Shown in pieces: positions 24,873 to 36,420 of a stretch of DNA of 64,000 nt. Location of the stretch: NCBI GenBank assembly GCA_965153455.1, contig OZ234502.1:12369495-12433494 (forward strand), written 5' to 3'. The notes below the pieces were generated by a model. The model was not told where the DNA came from, did no database searches, and worked only from the letters and a program-made list of their open reading frames with translations. The DNA comes from Sphagnum compactum (lineage: Eukaryota > Bryophyta > Sphagnopsida > Sphagnales). How positions within the stretch are numbered: the first letter of the stretch is position 1; the number at the start of each line of letters is the position of its first letter. The position numbers were made by a program, and so were the translations under genes.

Positions 24873-25880
24873 TTTTATGTGTGTTCTTGTAACCTAAAAA
24901 CAATGTCATCTGTTTTTCTGTGGATGAAGACTACAAGCCCTAACTGGTGGTTGAAAAATTTACTCCTATTTTTGGTTGTTTGTTGTTTTGCAGGAAGAAG
25001 TTGGTGAGATAACATCCGGTATGGAAGGCAATCTGAGCAGATCGATGAAAACTTTAAAGAAGCTCTATGGATCATATTTTTGTAAAGGGATTGGTAGATT
25101 TGGATTTTGGGGAAGCAAAGAAATGAGGTGATCAGGAGGATATTAGAGGCAGGTGAGGAAGGGAAGAGGGGTCTTCGGTGATGAAAGAGAAGAAGTTGCT
25201 AGACTTTTGGGAAGACAGGAAGGTGTGGTCAGATTTGGATTTTGGGGTGTTAGATAGAAGTAGAATTTGATCAGTAGGATTGGATCGGAAGAATCCTGAC
25301 GAGAAAACTTCCGCTGTGCTAAAATGTCAAGAAAAGGTCCAGAGTTGTTAATGTGTTTTTGTAGGGACCAACACAAGGGAGAGGATGAACATGTCTAGGA
25401 TTTCTGAAATGGTTGTGTGGTAGCTCATTCGTGATGTTTCTGGGGATTCTTGAATTGGGTTTTGTCTTGAAAATAATACCTGCTGCATTGTGGGAGCTTC
25501 GGGGGTTTTGGGAATGAGGTAATGCATGGGAAGTAGAGATGATTGTACTAGCTGACCTTGCCCTAAATCTTTGTTCAATCTCTGAGACTGAACCATGTTG
25601 AAGTAGTAGAGCTAATCACTGTGGGCATTCTATTGTTGAATATGAACTGCCAACCACATAAAACAACCTGTTGATTCCTAGAGAGGAAATCAAGATGAGT
25701 GCCTGATCCTTTGTGGTCCATAGAATTAAGGCCATAGAATTTAGATGTCTGTTAAGATCTTGAAAAAGAAGAATGTTTGAATCAAAATTGTCATGTTTCA
25801 GTAAAAGTTTCATAAACATACTTCAATCCATGAATGTCTAGCAATGGGGATGTGCACACTACGAAATGTATTGCCCTTGT
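24873..25880. other. 1.0-kb block present only in arm A
   Basis: Arm A and arm B align up to GAAATCACCTA at about 24872 and again from about 25880. Arm B has only about 25 bp between these points. The extra block has three minus-strand frames of 67-82 codons (25143-25819) without a recognised domain. No clear target duplication or terminal repeat was found, so insertion in A is likely but loss in B is possible. Confidence 0.55.
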
Positions 25881-27845
25881 TTTTTGGTGACACTCCTAAC
25901 ATTTTTGAGATTCCAAATACTTAGATGAAATATTCCATTTTGATTCTACAAAAATCATGGGCCAAGGCTTGCTACAAGCATGGCCTTTTTCTATTCCATA
26001 CATGACACATACTGAGTTTTAAATGTAGTTGTGTTGTGTCTTTTGGGTTGGCCCATATGTCCTCTCAACCTAGCAATTCTGTTCTATTGAGAAAAACTCT
26101 AGGAGTTTCTTTTAGGGCCGGGAGGGAGAAGGTGCAGGTGTTTGATGATATAAAAAGTTGGTATAGCCATATTGGAAGTCGGGGCCAAATTAAGGGAATG
26201 TTTAAAAGCAGGCTGAAAAGGGCATGAATTGTTTGAAGTCGGTTCTTCCCATTTGACATCACCTTATCTTTTCAATGATTTTGAGCTTTGTCCCAATGAA
26301 TTTGTGAAACACAAATCAGTCATGTTTTTCGCAATTAGTTTTAAAATATGGATGCAACTTGCAAATGCTAAATTCATCCTCTTTTGTAATGAACAAACCA
26401 AAAAACAATCCTATGCACTCAATGTTAGCAATAACTCCCTTGTATCTCATAATGGAAGATAGAAGACCTATCCTTAGCTTTTATCCATTGTCATTATTTT
26501 ATTGGTACATCAATTTTGTTGGCTCTCTTGATAGAGAAGAGATTATGCATTGGTATAAGATTATGAACCATCGCATTCAAGTATTAGTATAACTGTCTCA
26601 AATGAGATGTTCATATGCATTGTGACCATTCAAGTATTTGGTGAAGGGTTTCCTTTGCATCAAGTTGGGTTGGATTGGGGTGGGCAGCAATATGGTTCAT
26701 ACTAGCGCTTCGACTACGCAGGCATTATGACCTAGACTATAGGGGGTATGAGTTAGACTCTACATACACTATGGCCTTGACTATAAACCATCTACAAATT
26801 AGAATGAGATATACCAACCTTATGTGCACATTATTGTATGATTTAGACTATCTATGGGGGGAGGACTATGACTACATATTGTTGGATTGTATACCTACTC
26901 TGTAGTCTAAGCTGTTGTGAAGTTTAATTGACTGCAAAAACATGCATGGTTTTTTATAGGGTAGTTGCAGGGTTGCCTTACAACATATTATGCAAGTGGG
27001 CATTTTGAAAAACATAATACCCACCAACATTTTTGTCCTTTTTCCCAATGATACATGGTGTATGTATCACAGGAAAAAAAAAAACTAACAGCAGATCTTA
27101 GGCCATGTAAAGTCCTTGGGGGTGGGCTTTACAGTAACCTGGTGTGGACTCAGCTCTCCCTCATGGGCCACTTATCCCATGAAGCCCACCCATGAAGCCC
27201 ACCCCCATCGGCTTTACCCCTACACAAAATATTCCATTTGGAGGAGTGATAAGAAAATACAAGGCGTGTGCACTGTGAACAAGATACAAACATGGGGGTG
27301 TTTCACCTACACATTAATAACTCCAATATGAAGTGATTTTGAACATTGACATGCACCACAAGGATAAAGTGCACGCTAAGAATTTTATAATATCTCTTGG
27401 CTGGTTCCAATTCGATTTTTTTCAGTTTGTGAGGAAATATCCTTTGGCCTAGCCAACCTCAATCTATCACTAAAACAGTCTGTCGGTTATGCAATTTGTT
27501 TTTATGTAGCCATACATAATATGGGTATCCTTGCCCATGGACATGTACATAATGGTGGCTTATCAAACCACACAATCTAGCAGACGAATCCTTGGGCTTT
27601 TAAGCTTCCCACTAGCTAAATAAGCTCCAAACCAAAACTTTTCAACCCTAAACAACATAAACTAATTATGATTTCCATATCATCGTTATGGAGAATGACA
27701 AATTATTCCAAAATAATCATTGTATATTTTAAGGAGGAAAAGTTGAGTTTTTAAAGGAGATCTCAAAACTCAGATAGCCAGATTGGGGCTCTTGTATGTA
27801 AAGAGAAATCGCATATCACGCATGAGAAGAAAAAGTAAATGTTCT

Positions 27846-29263
27846 TTATGCATAGGCCTCTGGGTTGGCCTTCAATTCGGCACCGATCACTTTGCACACT
27901 TGGATATACATATGCTTGTGGCTTTGGGGAGGGCCTGCATTACCAGCTGCAATGTATGTGACGGTCCAAACTGCATCGGTGCTGCCCTCAACAGCTCCAG
28001 GGCCGACCACTTTGATGGTCTTGAGATAAGGATAGCGGGGATCACCTTTCAAGGTCGATACACCCATAGTCTTGCTTGCATCGTCAGAGAAGTCCAACCG
28101 CTCCCACAATTCTCCAGCCATTGGGACAGCTGCACAAAATCATATGATACACAAGGAAAACAACTATGAAAATCGCATGTTCACCTATCACCAACTATTT
28201 CTATGAACATATATAGTGTAAATTATCTATTTAATTATCAAGATTTCCAGGAAAACACTAAATGGGTAATGCAAGAACCAACAGCATTTGGTTTATTTAG
28301 TTTGTAAGAAAATGCTGAGCAAAATATTTCGTTTGGAAAAACACATGGACATGGAATTTAGGTTTGATGAAAATGGTAAGCGAATCAAAGGCAATTTTCC
28401 ATACCAGGGCCAAACTTGACGATGCGGATGCCACCAGGTTTACCGTAGTATTGTCCTGAGATATTTGTAGCAGATTCAAAGACATCAGGCAAGTACTTGG
28501 GCACGATGTTGTCCAAGTTGTGGACAGCCTTCCATACAGCATCCGGGGATGCATCAATAGTTTCGGTGTGGGTCAAAGTCTGTCTTGACTTAACTGCCTT
28601 CTCCAAAGTCTTCAACACCTTCACAACTCCCTCCTTCATGTGTTCAGGAGCGGGTGCATCTCCAACTGGTTCATATGTGCACGTCCAGGTTACCTCAGTG
28701 GAAGATTTTCCACTGGCGACACACGTGATCACAATGGTAACATTCTTATAGCGAGGATCACCTCCGATAATTGTGTACCCACTAGACTTGCTCTCCTCAT
28801 CAAAAAAGTCCAAACGCTCTTTCCATTCACCAGCATGTGGGACAGCTATACAAGAATCCATCCAAACATTCAAAACAAATGAACAAATTGTACCTCAAAA
28901 CCCAGTGGAAAATCTTCAAAGCATATTACAAACCAAAAAGAATTCTACCAAAACAAAAAGCAAAATGACTCTAGGAAGATCTTGTATTTGGGTCAAGAGT
29001 CAAGAGTGGGTTGGGGTTTAGTAACACCAAATTACACAATTCTAAACCAGAGGGTACTTAGGTATGTAGGTTGTAATACCGGGGCCTGGTTTGACGAGGC
29101 GAATGCTGCCTTGCTGGCCAGCAATGCCTTCAATGAAGGTGCTCTTGGTGAAATACTCAGGCTCCAAGGCAGGAAGGATTTCATCCATTTGCTTGCTAAC
29201 CTCCCAAATGTCATCAGCTGAGACCTCGAGTACCACAGTGTGAGAAAGAGTGTGCTGAACCAT
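27846..29263 (-). CDS. Two-domain Bet v 1/major-latex-protein-like protein, copy A
   Basis: Three exons on the minus strand: 29263-29080, 28845-28405 and 28129-27846. Both introns start GT and end AG, and both interrupt a GCT Ala codon after its first base. The product is 302 residues. Residues 1-147 and 148-302 are two START/Bet v 1-type domains. Each has the opening helix-strand (SADDIWEVSKQMDEILP; SPDAVWKAVHNLDNIVP), a Gly-rich loop (IAGQQGSIRLVKPG; YYGKPGGIRIVKFG), then AVPHAGEW or AVPMAGEL, a GDPRY box and a long C-terminal helix. Such proteins bind small hydrophobic ligands in the cytosol; the ligand cannot be read from the sequence. The start is the first ATG after an in-frame-free leader, with a TATAAAT about 40 bp upstream. 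All codons are intact. The exon peptides equal those of the copy at 44138-45555. Confidence 0.9.
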
Positions 29264-29396
29264 GTTTGCGGAAATCACAAAAACAAAAAGTTCTGGAGCA
29301 AAAATTTATAGAGTTGTGAGCTCAAGAAACAGAGACGGAAAACCAAGAAGTTGATCAATACCAGCTGTGTACCAGATTCTCACTTTTCTGAGAGGA

Positions 29397-29434
29397 AGAG
29401 TGTGTGTGTGAGAGAGAGAGAGAGATAGAGAGAC
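29397..29434. repeat. (AG)n/(TG)n microsatellite upstream of gene copy A
   Basis: Short TGTGTG and GAGAGA runs about 140 bp upstream of the start codon, probably in the 5' leader. The same CT/CA run is present before copy B at about 43967-44004. Confidence 0.6.
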
Positions 29435-29692
29435 AGGGTTGAGTGCAAGACACAAGCTCAATGCAAACTTGAGTGAGAAAGATGGAAGAAGGGGAGCTGG
29501 TTAAATAATTGGTAGAGTTCCATAAGGGAATTGGGATAGAACTCCCAACTGGACTCCAGTGCTTGAAAGTCAGCATGGTGACTTCAGAAGTTCAAAGTTG
29601 AATTCTTTGAAGTCCGGGTCACATACGTTGAAATATGTTGCTTTGGAAGTCCGCTAAGAATGAAGGGGAAGAAACAATTTGAGGTCAGCCAA

Positions 29693-30342
29693 GACTATGT
29701 CCCCAATTCACTGACCCAGCCATTAGCCCAGGCCAAAAAAGTTTTGGAAATAGAAATTTCATGCTTCCAATGGGAATGCTCAGAATGCACTCCTGATGGG
29801 CCCTGGATTTTTCTTTCTGGGGGGCTGTGGGGGAGTTGTTTTTTTGTTTTTCATCCTTGTTCAATCTCTCCCCCTGCCATTAGCCTAGGCCAAAAATGGT
29901 GACCAATAGTTTTGGAAACGAAAAATACATGCAACCAGTGGGTAGGCTGAAGTATGCACTCAAGGTGCCTTGATTTTTATTTTATTTTAAAGTTTTGGGT
30001 TGTGGGGGAGTGCGGCCAGGATTTTTTTCATTTTTCCTTTGTTCCCAACATGTTCCTTCTATGTTCCTTTCAAGTTCCCAACATGTTCCCTAAGTTCCCA
30101 ATGTGTTCCCCAAGGGTGTTACCAATAGCACCTTGCTTTAATCTCATATGTTTTGCCCAAAGTCCTCCCCTTCTCACGAAAGGGGGAGGCACTCCATCTT
30201 TTAATAGAATCTTCTATTTGGGGGAGCCTCCACAGTTTCAACTGTTTTTTGCAATGGGCCAATCAAAATAACTCATTGGAAAAAAAAGCGTTGGACTTAT
30301 GAAGCAAGCACCCCCAGCTAATTAATATCAATCACACTAAAC
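29693..30342. other. 0.65-kb block present only in arm A
   Basis: Arm B passes directly from GGTCAGCCAAGA-type sequence to CGGTGGATCTCTG-type sequence, whereas arm A has about 650 bp between. The block carries two related segments with 'cattagcc(c/t)aggccaaaaa' (near 29722 and 29878), so it contains an internal duplication. No coding signal is recognised. Confidence 0.5.
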
Positions 30343-31133
30343 GGTGGATCTCTGGGGAGTGGTTGCTAGGTGAGCAGTGCGACCCCCCAGAACCATCCAG
30401 AACAGACCAAGTACAACAACAAGCAGGTCACGGAGCACCAGGCTTTCTTATTTTTTTGAGCATGGGGTTTTTTATTCCAAGCACGCGCTTTGGAGTCTGT
30501 GGAAGTCAGGCATGTTTATAAAAACTCAAATATAAGAACAGTCAAGTGCTTTCACACGCAATTTTAAGCCAAAATTTCAAGCTTTTGATTCCAAGTGTGT
30601 TTGGAAACAAAAACCCCTTTGCTCAAAATCAAAAATCACTCACATCTACATAAAAAACCTTGTGCCTGGAATTTTTTAAATCCCATACTTAGAACCAAAA
30701 TATCATTTGCATCCCAATAAAAAACATTGTGCCTGGAATATCAAAAAATCCATGCTTAGAATCAAAAAATCGCTTACATCCAAATAAAAAACCTTACGCC
30801 CGAAATTAAAAGCCCCATGCTCCGAATAAAAAAACCCATGTTAGTGGTTTTGGGAGGGGGAAAAAATTTACTGGTAATAATGGAATATTCCTTGAGGAAA
30901 GCCATATGGCAAAACTATAGCCCTTTTGGTATTCCATACATGTGCCCTGGTGTCTCCTAGCCTTTGGCCTACTATGCCACAGGCATGTGGTCTTCAACAA
31001 GTCTTGACGTAGAGCTTGTGGGACTGGTGATCATTTTGGGATGTTTGTGTAGCAAAGAAAAACATGAAACTGGAGGGTGAGATCACTACATTTGGCTGAG
31101 AAAAAAAGACAAAACCATGGTTCTATTTCTTCT

Positions 31134-31255
31134 TCTTCATCTTCGTGGAGATTGTACTGTTTTCTTGTCGGGTGTGAAATAACTTCATCTTCGTGGAGAT
31201 TGTAACTTCATCTTCGTGGAGATTGTACTGTTTTCTTGTCGGGTGTGAAATAAAG
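31134..31255. repeat. Local tandem duplication
   Basis: The segment 'cttcatcttcgtggagattgta...' followed by 'ctgttttcttgtcgggtgtgaaata' occurs twice, with an extra partial unit between. Confidence 0.75.
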
Positions 31256-31860
31256 GTGAAGTATACGATATCCATCACTTGCTTTCAACTTTGTTTTGCT
31301 TTGTTGGGCCCTGCCCCCACAGGGACAGGGACTATCGCATTGGATCCAACTTTTGGAAGTTTTACCTTAGAACTGATTTCACATTAAGTAAACTGGTTTC
31401 TTTGGTGAAGATGTTTAGATTGTTTAGATTGGAACGGATTTTTTGGGTGTTCAGAGTGTGGACACAGTAAATAGATGAACAACATCTTATCTATTGGCGG
31501 GGTCAGCACGTTTGTGATGCCTTGTTTTGTTTGCTTTTCTTGCTCCTGTATCATCCATTGACTCTTGTTTGGTTTTGTCATGTCACGTCACAAAGTTGTT
31601 GTCACACGATACATATGCCCCTTCTCACCAGGATTGTTGAAATGTCTTTTTTAATAGCCTCTGAGAAACGTATGTATATATTGTCATCTATCATCCTGGC
31701 AGAAGTCTAAAGAGGGGACAAAAAGTCCAATAAAAACCAATGGCCAAAACCATCACGCCGCAGCCAAAAGGGAAGATTTTGATAAGCCTTCATCCTGCCA
31801 TGACCTAAACAAATTTGGGATGTGCATTAATCAAAGTGTACATAGTTGACTTATTAACTA

Positions 31861-31915
31861 TTTGCAAAATTAAATCTCCCACATGCAGTATAAAACACAA
31901 TGGACATTGTGTTTG
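31861..31915 (-). repeat. 55-bp junction block, copy 2
   Basis: Reverse complement of the block at 22333-22387, differing at one base in the region checked. It lies exactly where arm A meets the inverted repeat. Confidence 0.7.
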
Positions 31916-33214
31916 AACTTTGTTGGGAACAAGCAAAGAGAAAATGCTTTTAAAAAACATTTAGAATTTTTTAACCCTGTCCATATATACACACACAACG
32001 ATACAATATTAATGTATTAATATTTAGAGGTTCTTGAATAGGTTTGTGCTTGGGTGTGAAGAAAGAATTGTTATGGACGATGAAATTCTTGGATTTGGTG
32101 GTCTGAATTTTATTTCATAGTTAACTTGAGTGAATTAATAATTCATGTGTGATAGTTACTTACAAACAAGGTTCTTCTTATGCACTTTGTTTTACCAAAC
32201 AAATATTAGCATACATGATCATGTGGAACTTGTTCTTATAAAATGGGACCAGCTAATAACCTAACAGCCATAAAATGACTATCCCAGCATGCATGTTCCA
32301 ACCACATAGCCTATAGGGTGCTTATATGGATCTCCATACAACTTTCTAAAATTTTGGCCTTCAAATAATTTTCAAAAATGACCAGCTATTTTGTACTTAG
32401 CCATTCCATGGTATTTCAATATCCCCGGGTGAATTTGCACAAACTGAAATTAAACCAAAATTCAATGAAGATGAGCAAAAGTTAGGACTTATTGGCAGAA
32501 ACCCCTTTTCACCAAAATGACCATCATTCCCAAACTAAGAGGACCTATGAGAGTACCTTGTGCAAATATCACACCGTTAGGTGTTCACTGGCTAATACAG
32601 ACCAAAATCAAGAACGATGCAAAAAACTTGTGGGCACCAAAACTTAAGGGGTTCCTTGTGCTAAAGGGGTTCTGTGGGGGTATAATATGCACACATTATT
32701 ACCTCAGGTGCATTTTGGTTCTGCTAGGATTGACCGCAATTGACGACACATGATAGTGGAAACACATGATCACCAACCATGACTTAAGGGTTCATTATGG
32801 GTATCGGTATATGATGTCAATAAGTCATATCAAGGAACATTAGACAGTTGCTACGGTGTACATCAAAAACCATGAATTTATGATATTAAGTTATTGCCAC
32901 CCAAACTTAAGGTAGGTAGTCCTTGTGACATGTAAACTTCTTTGATTTTGGCCAGAAGGGGGGATTCTTTGGATTGAACCTTGGCCCTATGTCCCTTAGA
33001 GCACATCAAATTGCTATTGTAATGGACGCTAAGAGAGAATAAACAGTTTGAAAATCTATGTCATAATGTATTTTGCCTCAGTCCAAGCTCATTATAGGCT
33101 AACCCTAGTATTGCTAGTCGAGAAACCGAGGCAAAATAGGAGGGGGGATTATGAAGAACGAAATGCCCTCCTTGCTCTTGGATGAAAAATTATGCTTTAT
33201 AAGGTGCCCTCCCC
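31861..33214 (-). repeat. 1.36-kb inverted repeat, right copy
   Basis: Partner of 21031-22387 in inverted orientation, 1354 bp against 1357 bp. Together they bracket arm A on both sides. The outer end reads AAGGTGCCCTCCCC. I could not find a target-site duplication outside the two ends. Confidence 0.85.
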
Positions 33215-33269
33215 ATACACTGCAAAATTTCTGGCAAAAGAAAAATCATTCACATCACCACCAGGGTTT

Positions 33270-33960
33270 TTTTTCCATTCTTGTGAAGTGAGTGGGTTAG
33301 TGAATCTTCCAGAAGAAATCTTAACCAAATTTGGCTACAAGTCAGAGAGGAGTCGCAACATTAGAAAATATTAAGATTCCTTGTAATGTGTTTGGTGGCA
33401 TGCTGAAACTTGTTATCTAAATATGGTGATTCCAGTTGTGTTTTTTCAAATTTTAAATATGGGAACTTTGTAGGATTCGCACTGTCATTTGTTTTTTGTC
33501 CATTGAGTGACAAAATTTTGCTAAAAAAAAGCGCTGACCACCATGGGAAAACGTATGTGAATACTTCTTCCTTTCATGTCTTTTTTATACAATTTTACTA
33601 TATTAAGGTGCATATTCTAAAATTATTTTCACTTAATTCATCAACCAAATAGTAAAAAAATGTGAAAACAATTAGAAAGGTAAGCCCTTATTCCATTTAG
33701 TGTTTTTTTATATAAATTTGTGTTGTAGATGGGTTGGTGACCATTGAAAAGAAGGATTAGCCAAATTTGGCTACAAGTTAGAGAGTAAAGTAGAAAAGTA
33801 TAAGAATCCAACTACATGTTGGCGACATGCTAGAACATTTTGTCTAAAATATGGCAATATAAGCCGATTTTTATTTTTTCTAAAAACGTTTATACCATTT
33901 GCAACCACTTTTTTTTTATCATCGAGCTGCAATTGCCCAAAAAACATTGATCCCATGATA
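33270..33960 (+). other. Two diverged copies of a coding-like block
   Basis: Near 33300-33450 and again near 33735-33880 the plus strand encodes LTKFGYKSE or LAKFGYKLE, followed by CVWWHAETC or CWRHARTFC and a KYG box. The second halves are hydrophobic. Both copies are broken by stops. They look like duplicated exon remnants of one gene, which I cannot name. Confidence 0.35.
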
Positions 33961-34634
33961 TTGGTCTCATTTTATTTTTTATTATTACAAATCGGTTTGC
34001 ACAATTGATAAAAAAAATCATTGAATGGAGTTGGACTATGTGTATGACCACATCAAGCCTGCCAAACCTTAATTTCCACTTTGTTGTTTGAAAGTGTTAC
34101 CGTATTCACATTATGTTCCATGAGCCATGAACTTCAAAGCACAATGTTAAGAATGAAGAACATATTATATACCTAAGTAGTTCATCGCATAATCACAAGC
34201 TACTATGGAAACTTAGGAACTTACTAAATGAGTGTAAGGAATGTGAAATAAACATTCATAAATTGGAACAAGATCATCGCCAAAATTCGAAACATTGCAT
34301 TGCAAATATAATGGAAGACACACATGCATTAGAAGGAATTATGTCCTTTGGAACCAATAAATTTATGGTTACAAATCCTAAATGACAATATGTATGACTT
34401 TAGTCATAAACTTTGATTTTGAATCTTATGTGCAAAAAGTCATAGTCATGTATTAGTGTGGCATGTGACTAGTAAATGATAAGTGGTAACAAGATGGAAG
34501 GTGTTAATTTTCATCATTTTTATTTCATCTATATGGCATCCATGATTGATGACAATGTGACATGGACATTCAATTATCATTACAATGATTAAAAAGTGAC
34601 TACAAGTCATTTGATATGAATAGAGACAACCCTA

Positions 34635-34740
34635 CCCCCCCCCCCCCACTTACCTATGTACCTACCTATTTATCTACCCACCCACCCAACTATCAGCCTA
34701 TCTACTTACTTACCTATCATCAATTAGGTTGCTAACTCCT
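34635..34740. repeat. C13 tract and ACCT-type low-complexity DNA
   Basis: Thirteen consecutive C (34635-34647) are followed by degenerate ACCT/ATCT repeats (ACTTACCTATGTACCTACCT and similar) to about 34740. Confidence 0.8.
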
Positions 34741-34884
34741 ATTTATCATCCTAGGTACACAACTATCAACCTACCTACTTATTAGTTTTAGGTGACTAAA
34801 GGACTTTTAATTGCAAAATGTCGCCTATAACTAATAAGTAGTCACAAACACCGGTCATAAATTTGAGTTTTTCTTCTAATGAAA

Positions 34885-36420
34885 CCACTCATTATGGTGT
34901 TTTATGTTGACAATCTTCTAATTATAGAAAACCACACCAAAAATATTCATTGGTTGAAAATCCAACTATTTTCCTAATTTGAAATGATGAAATTTGAACT
35001 TTTCTAATTTGAAATGACCTAGTTATTTCTAAATGTAGAATTTTTGTTTTTATTAACATGCATATTTATGTGCCAACGTGCATATGTTGCAAAGATTCTT
35101 GACGAATTTCAAATGAATGATTATAACCTAGTGGCCATAGCCCCTTTCAAAGAATGCCAAGTTTGGAAAGGATGAACAAGGGGAGGATTTTAATTTGACC
35201 TTGTGTGACAAAATTATCAACAAGTTGACTTGCATTACCAATAGTCATTTTGAACTCAAGTATGACATAGTGGGTATATTTAATAGATACATGAACATGC
35301 CCAAAAAGACACATTTGGTGAAGGGTCATCATATTTTGAAGTATCTTAAAGGTACTCAGGATTACAACATACTTTATCAATATTGGGATGGAAATGAATT
35401 TGAAGGGTTTACCAATCCAAACTAGGTTGGTGATAATGATGAAAGGAAATTTATTTTTTGCTATTTATTCAAGCTTGGAAGGAGCCCCATAACTTGGATT
35501 TAAAAAAAAAACTAATTGTTGCATTCAACTCAACTAAGGTAAAATATCAAGCAACATTTGAAGGTGTTTAAAAGACAATGTGGCTAAAAGTGTTCCTTAC
35601 GCAATTTAGTGTGTTTCAACCAAGTACTTCAGTATATGTTGACAACCAAAGTTGCATGAAGATTGCAAAAAACTTGATCTATCACATGTTTGCACCAAAC
35701 ATATTGAAGTGCATTACCATTACATAACAAAAAATTTATTTCAAGAAAGATTAAATTAAATTATGCGGCCACAAATGATCAAATAATTGACATTTTAACA
35801 AAGATTTTAAGCCAAAATAATTTTTTGTATTTTTGAAAAAAAACTAGGAGTTCAAAACCTCTCTAAACTTAAATAGGTGCTAAATGGATAGGAGAAATAA
35901 CAAAACTACCTCCTATCCAACGAAGGATAATCACAAGGCTACCATTAAAAAATGCATTTGTTCACCAATATTTTACCAAGGTTCGAGTAGGATCAAAAAA
36001 TATTTATGAGAGTAAAGGAGGGTGTTAGTATTTTATTCTCAAGAGTTCATTTGAAAGATCTTATTTTAGGTGTTTAACCTTTAGGAGTTACATGCAATTA
36101 AGGTAACCACATGAATATTTGTTAATCAACTTTTGGTTTCTAGGACTATTGGTTGTATATATATTAGTGTATGTTTGTTGGCTCTACCCATAGGGAAGAG
36201 ACTATGCATTTGTGCAAGATTTAGACTTAGGGATAAAATTTTGGCTCACTCATTGGCCAATGTGGAGATGACAAGTGTTCACAGAATGGAAATTTTCACA
36301 TGGATGTAATTTTCCGTGTTTGGGTGGATGTAATTTTCCGTGTTTGGGTGGATGTAACCCTAAGTACATTAGGTTTTTAGGTAGTCAAACATTGTAGGTT
36401 TTGATAACCATCGCAGAAAT
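34885..36420 (+). mobile_element. Ty1/copia retrotransposon remnant with 3' LTR start
   Basis: Plus-strand blocks in order are: MVFYVDNLLIIEN at about 34894 (RT active site, normally YVDD, here Asp to Asn), YAKKILDEF-type sequence near 35090, FNRYMNMPKKTHL and ILKYLKGTQDYNILY at 35270-35380, then RNase H-like SPITWI and a KHIEVHYH-type box near 35690. Stops and frame changes are frequent. A purine-rich tract (36010-36022) is followed by TGTTAGTATT at 36023, the expected polypurine tract and start of a 3' LTR. The LTR end is unclear. A 24-bp unit is duplicated in tandem at 36302-36349. The gag, protease and integrase parts were not seen. Confidence 0.75.

Larger units (their letters stand above)
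22388..31860 (+). repeat. Large inverted-repeat arm A
   Basis: This arm matches 42212-49720 in inverted orientation. The order of features is preserved: 40-bp array, 21-bp-type array, 'gcttgggcttcttgg' array, spacer, Bet v 1 gene, 5' flank. Around the gene the coordinates of the two arms add to 73401 with no indel. The arm is longer than its partner because of extra blocks at 24873-25880, about 26262-26477 and about 29693-30342. Confidence 0.85.

Noticed and set aside
26478-26620. LTR fragment similar to the copia LTR at 36176 ('gttggctct...gaagaga.tatgcatt')
   Set aside because: Only about 45 bp of similarity was seen; too short to call without an alignment.
27783-28169. 128-codon plus-strand frame over exon 3 of the Bet v 1 gene, and its twin at 45232-45618
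   Set aside because: It is antisense to a well-supported exon. The same holds for 28497-29221 and 44180-44904.
28297-28557. 86-codon frame overlapping exon 2 and intron 2
   Set aside because: It is out of frame with the recognised exon and continues into the intron. Same at 44844-45104.
33410-33652. Possible resistance-gene C-terminal domain (GFALSFVFCPL)
   Set aside because: A single short hydrophobic box is not enough; no NBS or LRR sequence is seen nearby.
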